Assembly (NCBI RefSeq): GCF_027596085.1
Contig: NC_072460.1
Coordinates: 7,022,512-7,086,511 of the forward strand
Direction of reading: 5' to 3'
Length of the DNA stretch: 64,000 nucleotides
Origin: Anoplopoma fimbria
Taxonomy: Eukaryota > Chordata > Actinopteri > Perciformes > Anoplopomatidae
Shown: in pieces, positions 1 through 15,018 of the stretch
Position numbering within the stretch: the first letter of the stretch is position 1
How the letters are laid out: every line of letters begins with the position of its first letter
Program-made: the position numbers and the translations under genes
The notes under the pieces: model-generated
What the model was told of the DNA's origin: nothing
The model's database searches: none
Seen by the model: the letters and a program-made list of their open reading frames with translations, nothing else

Positions 1-1
1 G

Positions 2-103
2 GCTAAGACGAAGGACGGCGTGCGGGAGGTGTTTGAGATGGCCACCAGGGCGGCGCTGCAGGCCAAGAGGCGAGGCAAGAAGGGCGGCTGCGTCCTGCTA
101 TAG
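2..103 (+). CDS. rhoa: RhoA-type small GTPase, C-terminal end of last exon (partial)
   Basis: The window opens inside the last coding exon of a Rho GTPase. The 33 visible codons read AKTKDGVREVFEMATRAA, then LQAKRRGKKGG and a terminal CVLL before TAG at 101-103. AKT plus DGVREVFEMATRAAL is the conserved C-terminal helix of RhoA; the lysine/arginine-rich stretch is the polybasic hypervariable tail, and CVLL is a CAAX box whose final Leu predicts geranylgeranylation and membrane attachment. RhoB has a CKVL end and RhoC a CPIL end, so RhoA is the best fit. Teleosts have several rhoa paralogues and this piece cannot say which. Family role: GTP-switch control of actin stress fibres and myosin through ROCK and formins. 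The rest of the gene lies left of the window. Confidence 0.88.
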   Translation, partial: AKTKDGVREVFEMATRAALQAKRRGKKGGCVLL

Positions 104-1890
104 AGTGTCTGTCTGGGGAAGCAGGAACCAGGAGGAGAGGGAGAAACGAACCAGGCCAAAAAAAGAAAAATCCCTACTCCGTGTCTGCTTCGTCACAGAG
201 GTGGGCAATATCGTGTGGGGGGGGTTATAAAAAGAAAAAGTCAACCCAGGCTAAAGGGAAAAAAGAAAAGGTCAAATGCAATGGGGGAAAAAGGGAGTAT
301 ATACATTTAAGTACAAGGTTAGAGCTTTTAGCTTTTAAATGAAAATACTGTAATCTTGTGTTTTAGGATTCTTTAGACATGACATTATTAAAGGGGAAGT
401 GTGGGAGGGCATGAAGGGTTTCTGTTCTAAACCATAGCTCTATGGTTTGAGGCTGAGACCGGTTCAAGAAGAGATCAGGTGCCTCAGAGCGCTCCTGATG
501 TATGCCTGCCTGACTGACCGTTGGGAGACTTCCAGGGCCGATAAACACACGGTGGTAATGAGACCAATTCATTTGAGTGTTTTTAGCTTGTTAATGAATG
601 CAACACTTAACAAATCCAGATTACATTAAGCTTAACTTTGCCTTCAATCTGAAATATGATTGAATTGACGTGGACGGTCAGACGCACTGTATACATTTGG
701 GTATTTACAGGGTTAAAAAGCTGTATTATTAAAAAAGCTGTACCCCCCCAAACCACAGTAACTGCTCATTTTCAAAAAGTTGTTGCCCCTTAATTGAGAG
801 GAAAATACCTTTTATGTAAAACAGGGTTATATTAGAGACTTTATTTCTAATTTGCCTTGTTTTTATAAGAATATTTCATATCATATTTTAATAAGAAGCC
901 TCCCTGATTTCTGATCCGCCCCTGTTTTTATTTTGCCATTAATGCAATCTCAACACCTCCATGTTTCCCCATCGCCTTAAGAAATTCACTATCATTTCTA
1001 CAGCAACATTTCCAGCACTACACTTGGCTTCATGTCGGAGTTTCTCTTTTGAACACAAATGCTGTTTTCAGTTACTAATTATTTACAGTCACTTGTAGCG
1101 ACCACCAGGCAGTAACTTAACAGCAATAAAACAAACTGCAACATGGAAGCAAGTGTATTTCTGTTATGAGTATGACGGGACTCGTCGTTGTACTGATACA
1201 TTATACATATCTTTAGCATATAGACATATTACAGTAACTTTTTTTTTTTTACCCAGCTGTTACTTGTTGTCCAGCTGTTATTGGACACTCCCATTATTTA
1301 AATGACAGCTTTTATTTGGAAAGTTGTGGTGTAGCTGAATGCCAGGGTGATTTCAGAAGTGTGTTTTGTTTCCACTGTGTCTGTTCACTCGGGGTTACAA
1401 CTATTCTTTTTTTTTTTTTCTGCTTCTTTTTCTGTTGTATGTTATTTTAACTATGTGATATTCTACTGGCTTATATTGTATTATTTGCACACAGCTTAAA
1501 ACAAAAATGTCGGTGTGGTATACACACTTTGATTAAAAAAAATATGAAATGCAAAATGCAAGCAACTCCTAAAGGATTGGTTATTTGTAAGAGGAATATT
1601 GTTTTGTACACAAACGTATCCTCACATTTCACCGGTCTGTCTTTTTTAATGTATTCTAAAAGGAAATAAATTGTAACTGAGAATGACCGGATTCTAACAT
1701 GCTTTGTCTTCATTTCAGTTATTGTTTTTGAATCATTCTTTTTGTCCGGCCCCTAACAGGCAGGGCCGTCTTCACAAAGTCAGTCTGTGTGCCCAAACTG
1801 AGTTCACACCGAATGAACATTCATTTTTAAATCCTAGTAAAAGATCTAAAAATCTGTCAGGTTGGATTTTGTGGAAAGAACTTTAATAAA
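104..1890 (+). other. Probable rhoa 3' UTR and downstream flank
   Basis: AT-rich sequence with no convincing ORF follows the rhoa stop codon. AATAAA signals occur at 1125-1130, 1665-1670 and 1885-1890, so alternative 3' ends are possible; the first would give a 3' UTR of about 1 kb. The UTR end is inferred, not shown. Confidence 0.5.
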
Positions 1891-3118
1891 TAAATTTTAA
1901 AAAATCGTTTACAAAGCGATTACTGCAAAAAAAAGCTATTACTGCAAAACAGAGATTTTGATATTTTAATTGTCTTTAATTCATTGTCTCAATTATTAAA
2001 CTATTGTTATATAGAACTTATTAAGTTCTAAAAAAATGACCAACATAGGGCCTGTGGTAAAGCCAGGGTAAGCAATTTCATTCAGAAGTTTTGTTTGGAA
2101 TATATTTGTCTTTACATCCCAACAGCATTCAGTAAATGAAATGCCACCTATCTGCATGGACATGTCCACCTGCGATTACAAACAATAGCCCTGTTTGTTG
2201 TTAATTATGATGATATTGAGGAGTTTTCTTGCAAATGATCGAGACGAGAGGTGGTTGGACACGGTCAGCGGTGAACGATGCTCCTCCTCAACAGTAAACT
2301 ATGACTTAGTGAGTGGGGTACGACCTCCTCGAAGGACACGGAGATAACCTGGATCCTCTTTCTAGCAGCATCATGATAGCTGACAACAGCTTACGGTGAT
2401 TTGAGATAAAATAAAATCAACAAAGAAAAACATGAGGGGAGGCTGAAGAGAGGACGAGTACAGCTGAAACCCAAATACAAGCTAGAGAGGAAGGCATAGA
2501 TAGGCTCAGTAGATTTATTTCAGCTAGTGCTTTTATCCAAAGGGACTTACAATCAGGGGAGTTGTTCTATCATGTGGGTACAATGAACTTCATCAAATGC
2601 TGATCTGCACATTTTGTTGTGAAAAATATATTTATGGGCCAAAGTGCAGTGTGAGCTTTGCAAACATTTTTGCAAACATTTTAGTTTCACATATATACAT
2701 CTAGCAACAAAAAGACAATAGTGCCAAGCTCACCATGAATCAGATTCAGGCCACTTTGTACTACATCACACAAAGGCTTATTTGAAGGCAGATTAGTCTT
2801 TCACACATGAGGACGCACAACTAAACAACACACAGGCCGCCATTCAATTAAAGTCTGTTAAAAGTGTATTATCTAGAAGAAGAAGAAGAAGCAGCAGCAG
2901 CAGCAGAAGATTGTATTACAAAACCAAACATAATAGAATTATAATTCTACTATTTATTTTTTACAAGCTTTATTTTAGTGCTTGAATATTCATATTTTCA
3001 ATGTTTCACCAGGTTTTCATTAGCTCTGCCCAAACTGTGAGACTGTTAAACTGTCACTGACAGTCCAGTTTTGGTTTAGTAAACTGATCATCATCAAATT
3101 TCATGTTTTGATTTTGAG
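1891..3118. other. Intergenic region with small repeat fragments
   Basis: No gene seen. A (AGA)n run at about 2875-2890 passes directly into (GCA)n at about 2891-2906. Around 2510-2560 is a decayed copy of the teleost repeat with the core CTTTTATCCAAA-G-GACTTACA, which also occurs at 15855-15890. Confidence 0.5.
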
Positions 3119-3140
3119 TTTAAAAAAAAAAAAAAAAAAA

Positions 3141-3455
3141 AGGCGACTGTGCCTCAGTGGAGAGCAGGGTCGTCCTCCAATCAGAGGATCGGCGGTTCGA
3201 TCCCCGGCTCCGGCAGTGCATGTCGATGTGTCCTTGGGCAAGACACTTAACTTCAAGTTGCTCCCGAAGGCTGAGCCATCGGTGTGTGAATGTTGTGTGA
3301 ATGTTAGTTAGACTTAGAGTCCTGATGGGCAGGTGGCACCTTGCATGGTAGCCCCTGTCATCAGTGTATGAATGGGTGTGAATGATATGTAGTGTTAAAG
3401 CGCTTTGAGTGGTCGGAAGACTAGAAAAGCACTATACAAGTACAGTCCATTTACC
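3141..3455 (+). mobile_element. tRNA-derived SINE
   Basis: A tRNA-like head carries an A box (TGCCTCAGTGG near 3149) and a B box (GGTTCGATCCC near 3193), the internal RNA polymerase III promoter arrangement. It is followed by the unrelated body TCCTTGGGCAAGACACTTAA and a 3' section ending AGTACAGTCCATTTACCATT, recurrent in percomorph genomes. A 20-base A run precedes the head at 3121-3140 and an A-rich stretch follows. The short ORF across it is a shadow. Family name not assigned. Confidence 0.7.
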
Positions 3456-3710
3456 ATTTAAATAAAAATTTAAAAAAAGTGCTTAAAAAGGACAAAATCG
3501 ATGAGGACATCTCTTTGCAGCCTTATTATCCAGCAAGAGTGACTTTACTTCTAAAGTAAAGTCCCAAATTTATCCCATAAATTATTTTCATCCTCACCAA
3601 TCAGATTTTTGGCCCCCCTAAGCTCGAGCCCTGTTAGCTGTGGTTAAATGTGAAGAACAGATTGAATGCGTCCTCGCCTCTGACAGCGGGCCTCTGACCT
3701 CAGCTGCACT
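3456..3710. other. Gap between SINE and Nudix gene, probable 3' UTR of the minus-strand gene
   Basis: No ORF. It lies directly downstream of the Nudix gene stop codon on the minus strand, so part is probably its 3' UTR. I did not find a clean minus-strand AATAAA here. Confidence 0.4.
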
Positions 3711-8724
<5,014 letters not shown>

Positions 8725-8901
8725 TTTACAGTTTGTTAACAAATCGCCTCTCAAGCACCCAGAGCGTAACCGCGTTTAAATGAAGTGGACGAGACGACTG
8801 CTAGTCACGCATCCATGCTAATCAAGCTAATGTTTTGAATGCGATGTTTATTTCTTAAAGCGCTCTGCGCATGTCTGCTTCTTCTTCGTGGCTGGCGGGC
8901 T
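8725..8901 (-). promoter_or_regulatory. Short 5' flank of the Nudix gene, bounded by a LINE tail
   Basis: Only about 180 bases separate the Nudix start codon (8724) from the 3' tail of the LINE at 8902. With no upstream exon seen, this interval should hold the 5' UTR and core promoter. No TATA box is evident. Inferred from position. Confidence 0.4.
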
Positions 8902-10918
8902 TTCTTCTTCTTCTTCTTCTTCTTTGAGGTTTATTGGCGGTTGGCAAACAACGAATTGGTGCATTACTGCCACCCACTGGTATGGAGTGTGGATCAGGAT
9001 GTCTATTACTTACTCTATTTAATAACAAAAAATAATAATTTAAGGAGGGAAAAAAAGGGCCTCGTACTCTCTCAATAATATTAGTTAGTCTAAGATACCT
9101 AAATAGTATTTCATAGCACTTACTTCTTGAGTTCTTCTGCAGAATATCTATTAAATCTAAATGTACTCTTTCTTGCTCATCGTTCTGACGGTGTACAACA
9201 ACATGTTCTACTGTTTCCTCTTGCCCACAATAGTTGCATTTGCCTGCATCATGTTTTCCTACTATTAGTAGCGCGCTGTTCTCTGAACTCTGTGAAACCA
9301 TCGTCCTTTTCTGTCTTCCTCCCGTTGCTTCTGCCACCTCTCCTTCAACCTCTGTTTAATAATACTTTTTGTTTCTGATTTACTGAAGCTGACTACAACA
9401 TCAGTGCAGCTGTTTGGTTTTTTTTAAGCCTCTTTTGCAGCTTTATCTGCCATTTAATTTCCTTTGACACCAATATGTGCTGGTACCCATAGGAATACTA
9501 CTGTCAGACCCATCCTTTGAATTCTATAGAATGTCTGTTGTATTTCAATAAGTATGTCTGGTCTGTAAGCTGGCTAATGATGAACTTGAATCTGAACAAA
9601 GTATTGTCCTCAACGCTCTTGTGTCCTCTATCCTTTGTAGTGCTAACATTACTGCCAACATTTCCCCTGTGTGCACCGATAGTCCCTCAGTTATCTGTTT
9701 ACCTACTTTGACTTTAAATTCTGGAACAATAAATGCTCCTCCTCCCTTGTTTAGTAAACTCTTTGATGCATCTGTGAACACCTTGACATAACCGTGATAA
9801 ATGTCAATATGTGCCAGAATTGTTTGCAAAATGAAATCACCCCCTCTGCCCTTTGTTCTTCTTTTTTTTAATAAAGCAAAGTCTACTGTGGCTTCAGTAT
9901 CCATGGTTATATTGCTGGCAATGGTACTGTTGGATTGAAATTGAATTGATCTTTGTCAAGTTCTGTTGCTTTTTGTGCTACTGTCCATCAAAAAAAAGCT
10001 TCTTATCTCTCTCCTCTCCTTTTCCCAGCAAGGTTTTAAAGTCCCCTGTGTTGGATTTATTTTACTGTGGCCCTGTAGATTAGCCCAATAGCTTAATGCT
10101 AACTGGGTTCTTCTTAATGCTAGCGGCATTTCTCCCATTTCCACCTGTAATGCAGCCGTCGGGGGTGTTTTAAAGGCACCAGTGCATAATCTCATTATCT
10201 GATATTGAATATTATAAATATTTTGAGAGATGTGCTTGCTGCTGATCCATACACCACACAACCATAATCTAATATAGACCTATTTAATCCACTATATATG
10301 TTTTTCAAAGCAGTTATATTGCCCCCCCCCCCCCCCCCCCATTCACTTCCCACCAAACACCTCATTATATTTAGCATTTTTTTTTTACATTTGTCCACTA
10401 CTTTTTTAATATGTTCAGCCCATGTGATCCTTTCATCAAACCACAAACCTAATAATGTAAAGTGTTTTACTCCCTCTAATTCTTGATTATATAGTTTTAG
10501 TTTTACTTCACTACCAATTCGTTTCCTTGTAAAGAACATTGTCTTTGTCTTATCTACTGAAATTAAAAACTCCACTCTGATGCCTTAGAAATGTCTCTCT
10601 GCAGTTTCTTTAGTATAAATTCCACATTTATCCCCCCTCTTCCAAATTGCCCCATCATCTGCAAATAATTTTCTATTTCACTGAACACATCATTTATCAT
10701 TACGGAGAATAGTAGACTGACTATACTACCTTGAGGTGGTCCATTTTCAATATCAAACTTTCCTGAATAACTCTTTCCTATTCTGACTTCTATAACTCTT
10801 TTTAATAAAAACAATTTTATCCATCCATACACTGGATCCTTAATACCCAAACCCTTCTCTTCGCAACATATCATATGCCTTCTCGATGTCAAAGAAGACA
10901 GCCACAACACTTAAAACT
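8902..10918 (-). mobile_element. 5'-truncated LINE with RNase H (I/Nimb-like)
   Basis: Read on the minus strand the order is reverse transcriptase, RNase H, zinc-knuckle region, 3' UTR and a tail of AAG triplets (8902-8926). The 3' end contains GGTGGCAGTAATGCACC and CCGCCAATAAACCTC before the triplets. The RT begins inside motif A (FFDIEKAYDML at about 10905-10870), so the 5' half is missing. RNase H plus a triplet tail suggests the I/Nimb group. The copy is old and broken. Confidence 0.82.
9060..10910 (-). pseudogene. LINE reverse transcriptase / RNase H ORF remnant
   Basis: Fragments in different frames: RT palm (IENGPPQGSIVS near 10740), RT end (VDKTKTMFFTRK, LLGLWFDERITWAEHI near 10450-10575), an RNase H domain near 9560-9790 with the acidic residues of VFTDASK, HTGEMLAVM and CSDSSSS, and a zinc knuckle CNYCGQEETVEHVVVH near 9200-9240 whose final Cys is lost. 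A run of 19 C at 10322-10340 is one source of frame disruption. It encoded the polymerase needed for target-primed reverse transcription; not functional now. Confidence 0.8.
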
Positions 10919-11512
10919 ATTATCTGTTAACTATCTAATACTCTAATACAAAATATTATACAAAGGACATGCATTACTATTTCACTTATTGATAAACAAC
11001 ATGTATTGTAGGCATGAAATACAGAGGTTATGGCGTCCAACAATAAAACGTTTATTGAACAGAAAATAGATGTAATCACATCCATAAATCATATCTTATT
11101 TTTGCCAAATAAAAAACTACTTTGAACCACACCAAAAGTTAGTTGGAGGTTTGGATGTGATCTCACAACCATGAAACACAGGTTTCTAGTCACAGAGGTG
11201 AGATATGTCGATTAATTTCTAATGTCTTAAGTGTATATTACTGTTGAGTTATACACCTGCACTTATTTACTGTAAATGTACCGTCAAAATGTAACATTGT
11301 ACAGATAACACAGCAATTATTTTCTTTTTCTTTTCTGTATCTATTATTCTTCTAACTAATACTGTTATTCACATTTTCTATATTTTGTTCATTGTCTTTC
11401 ATAATCGTTGTTGGGTTCTGGAAACACGTGTCAAATGTCGTGCAAACAAAGCTCATTGAATGTAATAAGTAATAACACAAGGCCCTGGACACTCATACTG
11501 TAGGAGCTAACT
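10919..11512. other. AT-rich gap upstream of gmeb2
   Basis: No ORF or recognised element between the truncated LINE and the LINE-tail fossil. Confidence 0.5.
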
Positions 11513-11588
11513 GAGTCCAGTAGGTGGCAGTAGCGCCAAACTAACGCTGCTAGCTGCCGTTAAAGGGCAGCGAAGAAGAAGAAAGAAG
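11513..11588 (+). mobile_element. Short fossil resembling a LINE 3' end
   Basis: CAGTAGGTGGCAGTAGCGCC followed by GAAGAAGAAGAAAGAAGG resembles the 3' end of the LINE at 8902-10918 (GGTGGCAGTAATGCACC ... AAG triplets), here on the plus strand. The CCGCCAATAAACCTC section is missing, so the match is partial. Confidence 0.45.
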
Positions 11589-11699
11589 GATGTTACGATC
11601 TGCTTGAAATAAACACAAAGAAGAAGGAATAATAAGCAGTATTCTTGTGAGGATGAAATTAAATGTATTTGCACGGTTAGTCACCAAACATCTTAAAGA

Positions 11700-11889
11700 A
11701 CTGCTCGGCAGTATTGTGTTAGAAATATGAAGGAAACCCCTGCGGTGAATCTATTCACTGCCCCCTCCTGTTAGCTAACACACAGCTAACGTTAGCTGGA
11801 GGCTAACGCATCCATTCATCTTTTCACCATAAGACGAGGCGACATAAGTCAACTAACGACTGTTTTTTTTTTTTGATAAAATCCAAAAG
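11700..11889 (+). promoter_or_regulatory. Probable gmeb2 promoter and non-coding exon 1
   Basis: The first gmeb2 coding exon starts with a splice acceptor, so an upstream non-coding exon is required. A full-consensus donor, CAAAAG|GTAAGT, lies at 11889/11890, about 850 bases upstream. The preceding sequence has several CpGs and GCTAACGTTAGC motifs. The transcription start is not determined. Confidence 0.5.
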
Positions 11890-12688
11890 GTAAGTTTTAT
11901 TTAATATATCAAATGCCTTTGCGGTCCTGTTCGGTCTGCGCTAGCTAGCTCAATGAAAGGGCACGCTGAGTCGCATCAAACGTCACAAAGTTTAAATCGC
12001 TTTTGATGTAACGTTCACGTTTACAGACAAAACGTTGGAATTCTCCACAATATATTCTCACAAGTGGGAAAAAGTCTCAAGGAGCTTTTCGGCCTTAAAG
12101 CATAGTGATTATAAGTGTTCCTTCACGACACTGACACTGTTCACTGCATACAGTAATGTTTATGCACTGGTGGAGTTAAACAGTGATTAGTTTACCCTGT
12201 TTGTCTAGCGTTATTTATGTCCTCAGAGTACACCAAAATATGTTTCAAAAAAATACCGGAATCCCCTTAACCTTACATTTTTGTTAGGAAACAAATATTT
12301 GTTTTGAATAAACTTTATTTTTATTTTTATTGAAGAATGAACAATCTAAAATAAGATAATTAAAAATGATATGGTCCCATGAATAAACAAAGCATAAATA
12401 CATTTAAAATAAATGGTCTCATTGTGTTATTGCATGATAATTCCTGAATTTGAAAAAAAAAAAGGGGGCATTATTTTTCACTGCTAGACAGCTTTTTTTT
12501 AAGGATTTTTTGATAATGGAAATTCACCACAAATAACTTATTGTGAACGTTTTATCACACGTCTGTGTCGTCCCATCCCAACGTTCTTGCTGTATTTCAA
12601 ATTTGTTGAACATTGCTTTCCAGAGTGTATTTACAGCAGTTTAGGATTTCATTTTAATAAGAAAAATAATATTAATAACTCAGGTATT

Positions 12689-12714
12689 CTCTCTCTCTCT
12701 CTCTCTCTCTCTCT
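12689..12714 (+). repeat. (TC)n tract before gmeb2 first coding exon
   Basis: Thirteen TC units lie about 23 bases before the acceptor at 12737-12738 and can act as its polypyrimidine tract. Confidence 0.85.
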
Positions 12715-12753
12715 GCTGTCTCGCTCTGTGTTGTGAAGCTCCACCCATCCTCC

Positions 12754-14986
12754 ATGGCCTCTTCAGAGGTCAGCATGCAGGACGTGAGCGAGGTGGTGAT
12801 CGTCACCATACCGGAGACGATGGGCGAGGACCTCCCGTCCGTGGAGGAGGAGGACAACGCGGTGCCGGTGACTGCAGAGCTGACCCCTCAGCCAGGGTAA
12901 CGTATCTCCACACACTGCTAAGACACACACACACAGAGCTGAATGTGAGGCAAAGTAGGAGCATGTCTTGTTGTCCAGTTTGCTATATTGAAACTTCTAA
13001 ACGCTGTGTGGGCTTTCCAGGGAGGACATCCTCACGGAAGTACCGGTGGAGTCAGAAGCTGAGACCGGCGGGGAAGATTCAATGTCGAGGGAAGAGGCAG
13101 TCATCGGTAACGTGGCCCGCAAGGCTTTTTGAAACGTGCAGTCTTTTTAGTGATCCATATCACAGAATACTCTTTAAGATGTAAATCCATCTTCAGTTTG
13201 TTTGTTTAGAGGACAGAATTGACTGGATGGCTGTGTGAGGGTGTATTTGGTCTCCGTCTCTGCAGTGAAGCTGACAGAGGAGGTGGACGTGGAGGCCGAT
13301 GTCTTCTACCCGATCACCTGCGGGGACGCCAAAGCCACGCTGGTGTGGAAGAAGTTCGTCTGCCCCGGGATCAACGTGAAATGCGTCCAGGTACGCGCCG
13401 TCGCCTCAGAAACCACAGAGTCAAGCATTAAAAACTCATTCGCGAACACTTTTTAAGATAAAATTTAAGATCTTTTTTTCCCTCGCTCTCTCTGAGCAGT
13501 TCAATGAGCAGCTCATCAGCCCGAAGGAGTTTGTGTGCTTAGCGGGGAAGTCCACGCTGAAGGACTGGAAGAGAGCCATCCGTCTCAACGGCACCATGCT
13601 CAGGTCTGGACTCGTCCAATTCACTAACAGGGAGTTTGACTTGGTTTGTAATATAGGATACCAACCCTCAAAGGCTTGTTTTTTACTCAACAAAACCTAC
13701 ATTTATTATTTATTTATTGTTTAATGGAAACATATTGGAGAGAATCCGGTTTACTACCTGATGATAATGCTGGTGTCCAGGACAGACGAGATCGTTCTGC
13801 AGAAATATTACATGAATTTGGTCATAATCCAGGCTCTAACAAATAACGCAGAGATGATTGTGATTTTGAAGATTTAGGCAATGCATTGATAATTCCCCCT
13901 TCTGTGAAAGAAACCAGTCAGAATGACTACTTTTACTTTTGAAACCTAAGTACATTTAGCTGCTAATACTTCCATTCTTTTATTTTTCTATTTCAATTCA
14001 GATTTTTTTTTTTAAGTCTGGTCTTTAATGGTAAGGTTTGGCACCATAGATTTGCTCTAATATATATATATATATATATATTATTATTATTATTATTTTT
14101 CCACCACTGGCTGAATCTAAGGGCTCCATACCCATTTTTATATATTTTATTATTAGTGCCAAGACCTTTTAGTCTACAGCCCAACTTGTGGCTCTTTGTT
14201 GTAATCTAAACAAAAATTAAAAAGCCTTTTATCATATTTCATTTCACAGGAAGATCATGGACTCTGGTGAACTGGACTTCTACCAGCACACAAAGGTCTG
14301 CTCCAACACCTGCCGCAGCACTAAGATAGACCTGGTGGGAACCAAAGTGTCCATTGGCGGTGATCAGCCTGCTGAGCTGGTTCCTTCCACCCCCTCATCA
14401 GCTGACTGTAAGTTCCACATCCTCAGCCGGCAAAACTTTCTTTCGTTCCTCCACAGTTCTCTGCTCCACTGTTGAATGCTGACAATGTAGGCCAAATGAA
14501 AGCTGATCACTTGAGGAACAGGGGCAGCTACTTCAAACGTGGCAACACTGGCCAAGTGTGATGTTGTCAGGGTGCAAAATCTGCTGAGCCATATTCAAAA
14601 TGTGCATGCTAACCCAGAATGAATACAGCCATAGATTGAGACATGTTGTTCACTGCTGTTGTAGTGAACGGAGGAGCAGCCTCGTTTCCAGACGTGACGG
14701 AGGAAACCTCAGAGTGGGTCACAGCCATCGGAGGTGATCAGCAACCTGCATACACACTCAGCATCATGTGGAATGGACTGGTTGAGGGGACAATTGTATT
14801 ATTAATGATATGCGTGTGTGTGTGTGTGTGTGTGTGTTCAGAGGACTCTGTGGCATTCTGGCGTTCGTTGAAGGAAGCTGGACTGCTGGAGGAGGTGGTG
14901 GAGGACTTCCAGAAGGAGCTGCAGGAGGTGCTGAGGGGCTTGCAGGAGAGAGTGTGTGACCCACCGCTTCAGGTCAAAGGTTAGAA

Positions 14987-15018
<32 letters not shown>

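Noticed and set aside
3190..3212. Possible tRNA gene from the GGTTCGATCCC motif
   Set aside because: It lies inside a SINE with a long non-tRNA body and cannot be folded into a convincing tRNA by eye.
3108..3311. 67-residue plus-strand ORF
   Set aside because: Starts in a poly-A run and reads through the SINE.
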